IMG/VR virus record: IMGVR_UViG_3300027529_000026
Coordinates: 1 to 21,725 of that record
Origin: a virus
Length of the DNA: 21,725 nt
Reading direction: 5' to 3' (one strand)
Position 1 is the stretch's first letter; every line of letters starts with the position of its first letter. The notes beneath the pieces are model-generated. The model did not search any database and was not told the origin of the DNA. It saw only the letters and a list, made by a program, of their open reading frames with translations. Of the stretch, positions 1-6,315 are shown piece by piece. The position numbers were made by a program, and so were the translations under genes.

Positions 1-1
1 C

Positions 2-556
2 TTGATAACCAAAACAGCAATGATATTGGCGTTTATATATGGGATGATCTTTCTCACCCCGATAGCCGAAGCAAAAGCCCCAATAGAAACAGGGGTAATT
101 GCACTAGCCCCGCTATCCGTTTTGCCTGAAACCCGAGAGGCAAGAGAAGGAACAGGAAACGTTTCTGTGTTCAAACACGGGAACATTGACTGGTTGCCAG
201 AACTCGCCCTTGCTGCTGGATGGAAACCTGCTCAGTTCAAGAAACTAGGGCACATCATTCTTCGTGAATCAGGTGGATGCCCGAACCGTATTGGTAGTTC
301 AATCGTTGATAAGAACTGCAACATCACGGGATACACCAAGGCGACCAACAAGTCAGACTCGGGTCTGCTTCAGATCAACGGTGTCAATTGGGACTTAAGC
401 CGTAATAAGAACGCAATCGCTTGCACCAAACTAGGCTTTTGCACCCAAGAGGATCTGCTTGATCCGCTGAATAACCTCAAAGTTGGAAGACTTTTGTTTG
501 ATCTCGCTGGTTGGCAACCATGGAATGCGTGCAACTGGGATCCAACGCGCTGTTAG
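2..556 (+). CDS. Secreted transglycosylase/lysozyme-like phage lysin
   Basis: The protein should cleave the glycan strands of peptidoglycan, during lysis or entry. The N-terminus (residues 7-26) is hydrophobic and ends in AEAKA before a proline, which reads as a Sec signal peptide with an A-x-A site or as a retained signal anchor. The domain at about 64-172 has the lytic-transglycosylase pattern: ILRESGG with probable catalytic E89, then SGLLQIN (120-126), and a tryptophan-rich end. Six cysteines in the mature part (93, 106, 141, 147, 177, 184) suggest disulfides and an extracytoplasmic site. TTG at 2 is the first start in the window; ATG at 20 is an alternative, and the real start may lie upstream because a lysine before the hydrophobic stretch suits a signal peptide. 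The fold class is fairly sure. Endolysin versus virion-associated use is not resolved. Confidence 0.8.
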   Translation: MITKTAMILAFIYGMIFLTPIAEAKAPIETGVIALAPLSVLPETREAREGTGNVSVFKHGNIDWLPELALAAGWKPAQFKKLGHIILRESGGCPNRIGSSIVDKNCNITGYTKATNKSDSGLLQINGVNWDLSRNKNAIACTKLGFCTQEDLLDPLNNLKVGRLLFDLAGWQPWNACNWDPTRC

Positions 557-569
557 TCCCGTAGTGTTT

Positions 570-603
570 CCTGCTGTCGGGAGGGGAGAAGCCTGACGGC
601 AGG
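570..603 (+). other. RNA hairpin after the lysozyme gene
   Basis: CCTGCTGTC (570-578) pairs with GACGGCAGG (595-603), nine pairs including one G-U, around a 16-base loop. It starts 14 bases after the lysozyme stop codon. No U-run follows, so it is a weak candidate for an intrinsic terminator and may instead protect the mRNA 3' end. Confidence 0.4.
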
Positions 604-652
604 GGATTACTTTCCGCTGTTCAAATAATCTTGTAGAAAATCCCTAGATAGG

Positions 653-681
653 TTGACATCCAACCACATTCCATATAAACT
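653..681 (+). promoter_or_regulatory. Promoter of the DUF932 gene (TTGACA-17-TAAACT)
   Basis: TTGACA (653-658) and TAAACT (676-681) are separated by 17 bases, a good housekeeping-sigma promoter. The predicted start near 688 gives a leader of about 32 bases with a strong ribosome-binding site GAGGAGGT (707-714), five bases before the ATG at 720. This unit therefore has a normal leader, unlike many others in the window. Confidence 0.75.
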
Positions 682-719
682 ATTGCATATAAACCAAACA
701 GGAACCGAGGAGGTATCCG

Positions 720-1745
720 ATGGCAGCAAATATAGAAGTAAACAAAGACGGAACAGCGAGATTCGCGTATGCGGGTCCACAAACACCGTGGCACCGACTA
801 GGAAAGTCAATGAATGGTCTTCAAACCATTGACGCAATGTTGGAAGCATCCCAAGCGGACTACCAAGTCCTACTTACCAAGATCGCAGTAGTAGACGACG
901 AAGGCAACCTAATCAGGAACCCTGATGGTTCACCCGTGATCGTTGAGGACAACAAGGCGACAGTCCGAATGAACGATGATGGATCATTCACACCATTTGC
1001 AACAGTGGGCAATCGTTACGATGTCCGACAGAACCGAGAAGTTCTTGAGCGAGCAATGGCAGTCGTAGGTGCATCAAAGGGTGACGCAGTAATTGATACT
1101 TGCGGAGTCCTCAAGGGCGGTGCACGATTCTTCGCAGGCATTGATCTAGGAACATTGGTTATTGACCCAACGGGTGTAAACGACAGGATCGCGCGTTACC
1201 TCGTGGTTTCCCACGGACATGACGGTTACTGGCCGATTCGGTATGCAAATACCGATGTTCGGGCAGTATGTCAGAACACCGTGATCATGGGCATCAAGAA
1301 CGCGGAGCGACTATTCACCGCACGACATACCCGTAATGCGGATGAGTACCTAAACACTGCACAAGAAGCATTGCAAATCTCTACGGATTGGGCAAAGAAC
1401 TTCAAGATCATGGCAGAGCAAATGTTGACGATCCCCGTCCCACAAGCATCACAGCGGGTGGACAAAGTTCTCAACACGGTCTTCCCAATCAAACCAACGG
1501 AAACAGATTCTCAGCGACGCAATCGTGAAGAAATCACAGGAACTATCCGAGCGTTGTACGGTTCACAAAAGAACGCAGGCGGTTACGGTTTCAACGGTTG
1601 GAGTATCTACAACTCAGTAGTTGAATATCTTGACCATCACCGAAAGGGCGATGCAAGTGACCGAGCGTTGGCAACCATTGAAGAATACTCGTGGGTGAAC
1701 AAAGCAAAGATCACAGCACAGCACGCGGTTTTAGAACTCGCATAA
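720..1745 (+). CDS. DUF932 phage/plasmid-like protein
   Basis: The 341-residue protein matches the DUF932 (TIGR03299, phage/plasmid-like) family in length and hallmarks: an N-terminal segment with TPWHRLGK (24-31), an internal FTPFATVGNRY segment before a conserved helix, and a central region with ARYLVVSHGHDG and VCQNTV. The family is common in actinophage and plasmid early regions, often near single-strand-binding or recombination genes, and its biochemical role is unknown. Here it stands alone between its own promoter (653-681) and an intrinsic terminator (1773-1807), so it is probably a strongly expressed single-gene unit. The start is fixed by the GAGGAGGT site. No catalytic residues can be assigned. 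Confidence 0.85.
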   Translation: MAANIEVNKDGTARFAYAGPQTPWHRLGKSMNGLQTIDAMLEASQADYQVLLTKIAVVDDEGNLIRNPDGSPVIVEDNKATVRMNDDGSFTPFATVGNRYDVRQNREVLERAMAVVGASKGDAVIDTCGVLKGGARFFAGIDLGTLVIDPTGVNDRIARYLVVSHGHDGYWPIRYANTDVRAVCQNTVIMGIKNAERLFTARHTRNADEYLNTAQEALQISTDWAKNFKIMAEQMLTIPVPQASQRVDKVLNTVFPIKPTETDSQRRNREEITGTIRALYGSQKNAGGYGFNGWSIYNSVVEYLDHHRKGDASDRALATIEEYSWVNKAKITAQHAVLELA

Positions 1746-1772
1746 ATCTCACATCTCCTTGTTGAGGCTTGG

Positions 1773-1807
1773 ATGCCACCCCTTAATCGGGGTGGTATTC
1801 TTGTTTT
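1773..1807 (+). terminator. Intrinsic terminator after the DUF932 gene
   Basis: ATGCCACCCC (1773-1782) pairs with GGGGTGGTAT (1789-1798), ten pairs with one G-U, around the loop TTAATC; TCTTGTTTT follows. The stem end and T-tract overlap the possible -10 (1796-1801) of the next gene, so termination and reinitiation may be packed into the same 35 bases. Confidence 0.8.
1796..1801 (+). promoter_or_regulatory. Possible -10 (TATTCT) for a leaderless start at 1808
   Basis: TATTCT ends six bases before the ATG at 1808, the spacing seen at other leaderless starts in this window. No good -35 is visible because the terminator stem occupies that place, so confidence is low. Initiation at 1937 instead would need no such promoter so close to the gene. 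Confidence 0.35.
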
Positions 1808-2254
1808 ATGGATGAAGGAGAGTGGGACGACCTCAAGGGCGAAAAGATAGAACTCCCACCCGTATCAATACCCAAAGACCTATTAAACGAACTAGCAGAG
1901 TTTGTGCAGAACGCACTAGCAAAGGAGAACAAACTTATGAGCCTCACTACTGAAGTATTAGACGAACTGTACCGAGAGATCAACGACGAAGACGCAACCG
2001 CCTCACACATCATTTCCTATATTCAACGACGACACCATTGGGATGTGGAACTACTTGCCGAACGCCAAGATGTAGACAACATGCTGATGCAACGGTTCAA
2101 CATTTTTGACGAGCACATGTGGGACAAAGTTATGAACACAGCAGCGATCTCGGACCTGCATCACGAAACCTACAAACTGTCACAAAAATACATTGCTTTA
2201 GCCATCAGGGAAGTGTTGGCTAAGGACGGGACTGCTGAAGAACCTGCGTTCTAA
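1808..2254 (+). CDS. Acidic phage protein of unknown function
   Basis: I do not recognise a family. The 148 residues are acidic and predicted mostly helical, with no transmembrane segment or metal motif. Two starts compete. ATG 1808 lacks a Shine-Dalgarno but has TATTCT six bases upstream. ATG 1937 (residue 44, MSLTTEVLDELY) has AAAGGAG nine bases upstream and would give a 105-residue protein. The segment 1-43 also looks coding (acidic, amphipathic LLNELAEFVQNAL), so the long form is annotated, and both could be made. The stop codon shares the tetranucleotide CTAA (2251-2254) with the stop of the convergent minus-strand gene, leaving no room for a terminator. Confidence 0.65.
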   Translation: MDEGEWDDLKGEKIELPPVSIPKDLLNELAEFVQNALAKENKLMSLTTEVLDELYREINDEDATASHIISYIQRRHHWDVELLAERQDVDNMLMQRFNIFDEHMWDKVMNTAAISDLHHETYKLSQKYIALAIREVLAKDGTAEEPAF

Positions 2255-2505
2255 TCTAGATCCGAGTCATCAAGAGGGTCGCCCTCAATCATGTCAAAAG
2301 TTGCTGTAAAACGAGTTCCTTCTTCGTTGTCAATAGATATGACTTTGAAGCCAAGCGAATCAAGCATCAAATCAGCCACTCCACCCATGTCGTCTTCAAA
2401 TGTTGCGACTTCTTCGTCGGTTGTTTCATCATCAACTGCGAGGGACACGAGTATTTCCATCAGGAGGTCGCGGACTTTGAGGCGGGTTTCTTCAGGTGTA
2501 AACAT
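2251..2505 (-). CDS. Small acidic protein of unknown function
   Basis: This 84-residue acidic protein has no recognised family. A central helix (RDLLMEILVSLAVDDE) is followed by a strongly acidic stretch and a beta-rich end (FKVISIDNEEGTRFTATFDM). The longer reading from a TTG at 2553 is rejected: the ATG at 2503-2505 has TAGTAT seven bases upstream on the minus strand, the leaderless pattern of this genome, and the extra 16 residues overlap the divergent SSB promoter. It is divergent from SSB and convergent with the preceding plus-strand gene. Acidic composition could suit a DNA mimic, but nothing else supports that. Confidence 0.6.
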   Translation of the reverse strand: MFTPEETRLKVRDLLMEILVSLAVDDETTDEEVATFEDDMGGVADLMLDSLGFKVISIDNEEGTRFTATFDMIEGDPLDDSDLD

Positions 2506-2507
2506 GG

Positions 2508-2537
2508 TTGCAATACTAGTCCCGCGTCGGCTATAGT
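2508..2537 (+). promoter_or_regulatory. Promoter of the SSB gene (TTGCAA-18-TATAGT)
   Basis: TTGCAA (2508-2513) and TATAGT (2532-2537) are 18 bases apart. The implied leader of about 46 bases contains AGGAGG (2577-2582) seven bases before the GTG at 2590. CCCAACCAAAAGGGTTGGG (2549-2567) in the leader can form a seven-pair hairpin (CCCAACC / GGTTGGG around AAAAG), just upstream of the ribosome-binding site. Confidence 0.6.
2513..2518 (-). promoter_or_regulatory. -10 (TAGTAT) for a leaderless start at 2505
   Basis: On the minus strand TAGTAT lies seven bases before the ATG (2505). It sits inside the spacer of the SSB promoter (2508-2537), so the two divergent promoters overlap and cannot easily be occupied together. 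Confidence 0.5.
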
Positions 2538-2589
2538 TCTTGTAACTACCCAACCAAAAGGGTTGGGATTTACACTAGGAGGATCCGAA

Positions 2590-3066
2590 GTGAGTGCATC
2601 ACCCGTAACGCTGGTTGGGAATCTAACCGCAGAACCAGAACTGAAGTTTCTGCCAACAGGAGTTGGTAAGTTGTCTTTCAGCATCGCAGTAAACCATTAT
2701 TGGACTGACGCAGATGGCGAAAAACAAGAGAAAACCTCGTTCTTCAACATTGTTGCTTGGCGCAATCTCGCCGAAGACGCAGCGAATGTCCTCGCTAAGG
2801 GCGTTCGCGTTGTTGTAACGGGACGGTTGGAACAACGCTCGTGGGACGACAAGGAAACAGGAGCGAAGCGTTCAACAGTTGAAGTTCTTGCTGACAACAT
2901 TGGTTTGTCGGTTGCGAACATTGATTCGTTTGTACGAAAGCAAAAGGCTGAAGGTCAAAGCGGTTCATTCACCCCGAAGGCAAAGACTGCAACTGCATCT
3001 GCGCCTGTACGCAACAAGCCACAGCCGATGGCTCAGGTTCAACTTGAAGAAGAAGAGGCTTGGTAG
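2590..3066 (+). CDS. ssb: Single-stranded DNA-binding protein
   Basis: The protein coats single-stranded DNA during phage replication and recombination. Residues 1-110 form a canonical bacterial-type OB fold, with VTLVGNLTAEPELKF at the start, SFFNIVAWRNLAED in the middle and GVRVVVTGRLEQRSW after it. A flexible linker rich in lysine, alanine and proline follows. The last residues, LEEEEAW, imitate the acidic-hydrophobic SSB tip that recruits partner proteins, with a terminal tryptophan rather than phenylalanine. The start is GTG 2590 because AGGAGG lies seven bases upstream; an in-frame TTG at 2563 would put that site inside the gene. The length, 158 residues, is normal. The gene ends 29 bases before a strong hairpin. 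Confidence 0.93.
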   Translation: MSASPVTLVGNLTAEPELKFLPTGVGKLSFSIAVNHYWTDADGEKQEKTSFFNIVAWRNLAEDAANVLAKGVRVVVTGRLEQRSWDDKETGAKRSTVEVLADNIGLSVANIDSFVRKQKAEGQSGSFTPKAKTATASAPVRNKPQPMAQVQLEEEEAW

Positions 3067-3095
3067 AAGCGAATAGCCCCGCTATCGGATAACTT

Positions 3096-3135
3096 CCTCA
3101 CCAATAAGTGTCACCCGTGAGTGCACTTGGTGAGG
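3096..3135. terminator. Bidirectional hairpin between convergent genes
   Basis: CCTCACCAA (3096-3104) pairs perfectly with TTGGTGAGG (3127-3135), and GTG/CAC can extend the stem inward past a bulge. It fills the gap between the SSB stop and the stop codon of the minus-strand gene, whose TAA starts at the next base. No long U-run is present on either strand, so efficiency is uncertain. Confidence 0.55.
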
Positions 3136-3528
3136 TTATTCCGCTGTGATTATCCATCTCGTATCAACTTTGGATGCGAGATCGGTGAGTGCTTTTTTGC
3201 TGTCTTCGTTGGTGTTGCACTGTTTGTATAGTTCTATCGTCTCTTCATCTACTGCGAAATCTGTTTCATCTCCGCTTGATGTTGAACGACTTACTACTAT
3301 GTCTCCGACTAGCAGTTGCCCGAATAGGTAGGACATTGCGACATTCGGTTCTTGCCCGAGTAGTAAACCTTCGTCGTGAACATATGCGTGCATGTCTTTG
3401 CGTGAAGGGTGCCGTACGATATCAAACCATCCACCAACCATGTGATGAACCATGATGTGTGCGTCTGTTACGGGAAGGTCAATGTGTCGCACTTCGCCGT
3501 TTGCTTTTACTAATAGTGCTGATGTCAT
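3136..3528 (-). CDS. DUF3846 family protein
   Basis: The 130-residue protein resembles DUF3846, a family common in phages and mobile elements of Gram-positive hosts with no known biochemical role. The signature is VGGWFDIVRH (31-40), then a beta strand with the turn HDEGLLLGQEPNVAMSYLFG and GDIVVS, matching the family's VGG, EEGKLLGLPPN and GD blocks. The C-terminal 45 residues are an acidic helical extension. It is the last gene of the minus-strand operon from 4887. Its ATG shares TAATG with the preceding stop, and GGGAG lies just upstream, so translation is coupled. Confidence 0.7.
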   Translation of the reverse strand: MTSALLVKANGEVRHIDLPVTDAHIMVHHMVGGWFDIVRHPSRKDMHAYVHDEGLLLGQEPNVAMSYLFGQLLVGDIVVSRSTSSGDETDFAVDEETIELYKQCNTNEDSKKALTDLASKVDTRWIITAE

Positions 3529-3815
3529 TATGACTCCCTGATTGTGTGGTCGTATTCACGGTCTTGGTTTTCAAGACGGATTGGTAGATAGAAATCGTTC
3601 ATTGTGCGCTTGATGTACGGATTGCGTAGACCCGACCAAGAGACTTTCACGCCGTTAGGAACATACGCTGTGAACCATTCAAATGCTTCTGCGCTGTTAT
3701 CAAATGGACCGTAGAACTTTTCTGTTCTATCGTATGAAAGCGTTGCGATAAGTGGTGAGTTGAGATAGTAGGTATCTAGATACTCTCGCATCTCGTCAAG
3801 TGTTTCAAGAATCAT
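3528..3815 (-). CDS. Small phage protein of unknown function
   Basis: No family is recognised in this 95-residue protein. It has the look of a small alpha/beta domain: LSYDRTEKFYGPFDNSAEAF resembles phage proteins in which a strand leads into a helix that handles a side-of-sheet ligand, but this is only a visual likeness. There is no transmembrane segment or metal motif. Its ATG overlaps the preceding stop as ATGA and its stop overlaps the next start as TAATG, so it is the third cistron of a coupled operon (phosphoesterase, 81-residue, this, DUF3846). Confidence 0.7.
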   Translation of the reverse strand: MILETLDEMREYLDTYYLNSPLIATLSYDRTEKFYGPFDNSAEAFEWFTAYVPNGVKVSWSGLRNPYIKRTMNDFYLPIRLENQDREYDHTIRES

Positions 3816-4057
3816 TTAGCCTCGTTCGTTGGTACTGCTATTTGGATAGTGCCTGTTTTGGTGTTGTGTGCAATTACTTTGTCGTCCTGCACGAGCAGGG
3901 TGATATCACCCGAATACTCGTAGAAGAAGTCACCGAGGTCTACCGCACCGCATTTTGTATCTGCTACATATTGTGCGTATGCGAGTAGACGATCGGCTTC
4001 TGTCTCGTATTCGTCCGTAGGGCGTTCGGGGGGCATTTGTTCTTTAGGTTTACGCAT
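3812..4057 (-). CDS. Small phage protein of unknown function
   Basis: The 81-residue product starts with a charged, proline-containing segment, then a helix (ADRLLAYAQYVADT) and a beta-rich C-terminal half. No family is recognised. Its start shares TAATG with the stop of the metallophosphoesterase gene and its stop shares ATGA with the next start, so it is expressed only as part of that operon. The tight coupling suggests a stoichiometric or regulatory partnership with a neighbour, which remains inference. Confidence 0.7.
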   Translation of the reverse strand: MRKPKEQMPPERPTDEYETEADRLLAYAQYVADTKCGAVDLGDFFYEYSGDITLLVQDDKVIAHNTKTGTIQIAVPTNEAK

Positions 4058-4887
4058 TAGTATGTGTAATTTCCTTCTAACAAACGATTGAACTCCTCGC
4101 CGTAATACTTGAATGAATGTGAAGACACACTCTCTGCTAGTTCGTTTTCATCAACGCCTAGTTCAAGGATAAGTACGCTTTCTGCACCCATGGTGTCACG
4201 ACCGAGGACGCTTACTTCGGTGTCTGCGTCCATCCAATCCACCCGTGTGTGGTGGTGTCCACAGATGTGAAACTGTGGTGTCACCTTGTCAAGTATTTCC
4301 TTGACGAGATGTCGTTGTGCGATAGACACTTGAATGTCGTCCTTGTATGTGATCTTTTCACCATTGTTGTACGGTGCTTCGTGCGTCATGAGGATGTCAA
4401 CGGGTTCGTCGCTGAGTAGATCAACATCAAACGGGTTGATAAGTTCACCTCTCCACCATGAGTCACCTTCTACACGGTCTAACCAATCCACTGAGTACGC
4501 ACCGCCATAACCCATGAAGGTTGTTTGACCGATTTGGAAACGACATCCACGAGGAATGTATTGCAACCATTCGCTAGGTGTTGGGATTGGGTCGTTCTTT
4601 CCGTACTTGTCGGTTAGATCACGAAGTAGATCATGATTTTCGTGGTTGCCGTCAATCCAAAGGAACTTGATTTGTGCTTCCTCTGCGAGTTTTGCTACAC
4701 GGTTTACGAATTGCTTTCCGAATGGACGGTGCACCCAATATCCGAAGTCGCCCACCGAGATGATGTGCGTTACTTCGTTCTTTTTTGCGTGCGAGATTAC
4801 CCACTCTGCGTGTCCCATGTTTCCATGGATGTCGCCTGCGAACATTACGACCTGTTTAGTTTGTTTAGTGTTTTCTAGTTGTTTCAT
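4057..4887 (-). CDS. Calcineurin-like metallophosphoesterase
   Basis: This is a dinuclear-metal phosphoesterase hydrolysing an unidentified phosphomono- or diester. All family motifs are present in order: GDIHG (D19, H21), GDFG (D47), GNHE (80-83), THE (H169) and GHHH (H211, H213). The 276 residues are one catalytic domain with a C-terminal cap of about 50 residues and no export signal, so it acts in the cytoplasm. In phages such enzymes may process nucleic-acid ends or degrade nucleotide signals, but the sequence does not say which. It heads a four-gene coupled operon. The start is the only ATG consistent with the promoter at 4895-4923, whose -10 lies seven bases upstream, so the mRNA probably begins at the start codon. 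Confidence 0.88.
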   Translation of the reverse strand: MKQLENTKQTKQVVMFAGDIHGNMGHAEWVISHAKKNEVTHIISVGDFGYWVHRPFGKQFVNRVAKLAEEAQIKFLWIDGNHENHDLLRDLTDKYGKNDPIPTPSEWLQYIPRGCRFQIGQTTFMGYGGAYSVDWLDRVEGDSWWRGELINPFDVDLLSDEPVDILMTHEAPYNNGEKITYKDDIQVSIAQRHLVKEILDKVTPQFHICGHHHTRVDWMDADTEVSVLGRDTMGAESVLILELGVDENELAESVSSHSFKYYGEEFNRLLEGNYTY

Positions 4888-4894
4888 ATATATA

Positions 4895-4923
4895 AGTATA
4901 TACCCGTATGGTTATATTGTCAA
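4895..4923 (-). promoter_or_regulatory. Near-consensus leaderless promoter (TTGACA-17-TATACT)
   Basis: On the minus strand TTGACA (plus 4918-4923) and TATACT (plus 4895-4900) are separated by exactly 17 bases. The -10 ends seven bases before the ATG (4887), so the predicted transcription start is the A of the start codon. There is no room for a ribosome-binding site. This is among the strongest promoter matches in the window. Confidence 0.85.
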
Positions 4924-4976
4924 CCCCACAAATGCCCTATTTTTAGCGGTTTTCGCTGATATATCCCAAAGTAAGG

Positions 4977-4982
4977 TAGTGT
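4977..4982 (+). promoter_or_regulatory. -10 (TAGTGT) for a leaderless start at 4989
   Basis: TAGTGT ends six bases before the ATG at 4989. No Shine-Dalgarno is present. A -35 is weak (TTTCGC at 4951-4956 is 20 bases away). It forms a divergent pair with the strong minus-strand promoter, about 55 bases away. Confidence 0.5.
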
Positions 4983-4988
4983 ATTCAT

Positions 4989-5417
4989 ATGGCTGAAACA
5001 CCCACCCCACAAGAACTAATCTCCCGAATCCCTGAGGATTTCGTTGACTTGGTCGGTCGCTTCATCGGGGACTCCGACATCAACACCGATTTAGAAGAAG
5101 TCAAAGAACTGATGCCCGCTAGTCCCGTTGTGTCGCTAATCGCTAACCAACTAGGCATCAACACTGAGCCCCTCCCAACAAACGAGTTGGATCAGGCAAA
5201 AGCGTGGCTAGACGAACAAGCATCTTGGCAAGACAGGTCGGTTGCAGTGCAAAAGAAACTTGCAGAAAAAGCCCCCTTCGGCGAACAAGAAGCACTAAAA
5301 GGTGAAATCCCCTTGTGGATGAACGCAAAATGGGCTCCGATGCTGTTATTTCAATGGTCAGACGGATTGCGTGACGCAGTTCTACAAGCAGAAGAATATG
5401 TGGAAGAGGTTTTATGA
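4989..5417 (+). CDS. Acidic phage protein of unknown function
   Basis: The 142-residue, strongly acidic, mostly helical product has no recognised family. It contains no cysteine, transmembrane segment or obvious catalytic motif; tryptophans cluster in the second half (KAWLDEQASW, PLWMNAKWAPMLLFQWSDG), suggesting a protein-interaction surface. The start is ATG 4989 with TAGTGT six bases upstream and no ribosome-binding site. Its stop overlaps the next start as ATGA (5414-5417), placing it at the head of a unit continuing through the RHH/zinc protein and the HNH nuclease. Confidence 0.7.
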   Translation: MAETPTPQELISRIPEDFVDLVGRFIGDSDINTDLEEVKELMPASPVVSLIANQLGINTEPLPTNELDQAKAWLDEQASWQDRSVAVQKKLAEKAPFGEQEALKGEIPLWMNAKWAPMLLFQWSDGLRDAVLQAEEYVEEVL

Positions 5418-5788
5418 GCGACATCAACGACAACCTAGAAGTAGCGATGAACAAAGTCGCCGAAGACTTGACTCCAACCCGATCGCGTTCTGTTGGGAAG
5501 AAGAAAAAAAGTGAAGACGGGACTGAACTTTCTTCAACAGCACAAGAACAGGTTTTGTTCCGCGCTTCAACTGAAGACAAGCAGAAGTGGGAGGAATGCG
5601 CCAAACATTTGGGTGTTTCTATGGCTGAGTTCCTTCGTGTTTCCGCTAACGAAAAGGTTGAAAATACAATGGCAGGTTGCGACCACCCATTGGCTTTCCG
5701 CCGTTCTTTCCCATGGATGGAAGAATGCCTGAAGTGCGGTGTTCGCCTCCGTAATGACGACCAAACAAATCATCAAAACCGTCGCTAA
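5414..5788 (+). CDS. Ribbon-helix-helix-like protein with a CxH...CxxC zinc motif
   Basis: The 124-residue protein has three parts. Residues 1-44 are charged and probably disordered, with a KKKK cluster. Residues 46-82 (VLFRASTEDKQKWEECAKHL then GVSMAEFLRVSANEKV) resemble the strand-helix-helix DNA-binding unit of MobC/Arc-like proteins. Residues 89-108 hold C89-x-H91 and C105-x-x-C108, a likely zinc site. It may be a small DNA-binding regulator or nuclease accessory. It is coupled by ATGA to the preceding gene and lies three bases before the HNH gene. The RHH assignment is by eye and tentative. Confidence 0.65.
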   Translation: MSDINDNLEVAMNKVAEDLTPTRSRSVGKKKKSEDGTELSSTAQEQVLFRASTEDKQKWEECAKHLGVSMAEFLRVSANEKVENTMAGCDHPLAFRRSFPWMEECLKCGVRLRNDDQTNHQNRR

Positions 5789-5791
5789 GCA

Positions 5792-6145
5792 GTGAAGCCC
5801 CGCAAACCAATAAAACGGTCGCCACTCAAACGATCAACTAAACCGATCAGGCAGAAGTCGGCAAAGCGGTTGGTTGCTGATGTGGATAGGCGCATCTTTG
5901 TTGCGATGATGCTGAACAAACACCCGTATTGTGTTGCGTGTCCTGTGTTCGCTGAACATGATGGTCTTGTGACTTATGTGCGTCGCCCGTCTCAGGATAT
6001 CCATGAACTTATCCGTCGTTCTCAGGGTGGTTCTGTGGTGGATGAGGGGAACTGTATTGCTGTGTGCCGTCCGTGTCATACACGAATCGGGGAGAATCCT
6101 CAGTTAGCCTTTGACTTGGGGTTAGCAAAACACTCGTGGGAGTGA
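5792..6145 (+). CDS. HNH endonuclease
   Basis: This is a small (117-residue) HNH nuclease that should cut or nick DNA using a beta-beta-alpha metal site. The first 30 residues are rich in lysine, arginine and proline and suit DNA contact. CVACPVF supplies the first zinc cysteines, DIHELIRRSQGG holds the first histidine of the motif, and NCIAVCRPCHTRI provides the closing asparagine, CxxC and final histidine. HNH proteins of this size often work with the terminase or as free homing-type nucleases. The start is GTG 5792, three bases after the previous stop, without a Shine-Dalgarno, so coupling is likely. Codons end mainly in G or T, unlike most genes here. Confidence 0.87.
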   Translation: MKPRKPIKRSPLKRSTKPIRQKSAKRLVADVDRRIFVAMMLNKHPYCVACPVFAEHDGLVTYVRRPSQDIHELIRRSQGGSVVDEGNCIAVCRPCHTRIGENPQLAFDLGLAKHSWE

Positions 6146-6155
6146 AAGGGGATTT

Positions 6156-6293
6156 ATGCTGTTACTTATGTGGTTTATGCGACTGATGTGGGTTGTCGCT
6201 TTTGTATCAGTTGTTGCGTTGCTGTCTGTACTTGCGATGATGCTGATAGCCGACTTGAAGGGTTCATGGTATTGGAATAAACGGGGTTGGTAA
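6156..6293 (+). CDS. 45-residue single-pass membrane protein
   Basis: The reading frame begins at ATG 6156, preceded by AAAGGGG about five bases upstream, and ends at TAA 6291-6293. The product starts MLLMWFMRLMWVVAF, has a hydrophobic span of about 20 residues (12-32) rich in valine and leucine, then DLKGSWYWNKRGW. The basic C-terminal end predicts a cytoplasmic tail. Size and form are compatible with a small holin, a spanin-like helper or a membrane toxin, but none of these can be assigned. It lies ten bases after the HNH gene and shares its G/T-ending codons. Confidence 0.6.
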   Translation: MLLLMWFMRLMWVVAFVSVVALLSVLAMMLIADLKGSWYWNKRGW

Positions 6294-6315
6294 TCACCCG
6301 TAAGCACCCGTAACG

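Noticed and set aside
557-719. Possible tRNA or riboswitch between the lysozyme and DUF932 genes
   Set aside because: The hairpin at 570-603 lacks an acceptor stem, anticodon arm or T-loop, and the promoter lies downstream of it, so it is not in the DUF932 leader.
2291-2536. Plus-strand serine-rich ORF opposite the 84-residue acidic gene
   Set aside because: It is the antisense shadow of an acidic minus-strand gene; runs of serine and threonine arise from complementing GA-rich codons.
106-3086. Repeated TAGCCCCGCTATC near 106 and 3074, and AGCGGGGCT near 7704
   Set aside because: A 13-base match is expected about once by chance in a window this long, and the first copy lies inside a coding region; no spacing or structure supports a functional repeat.
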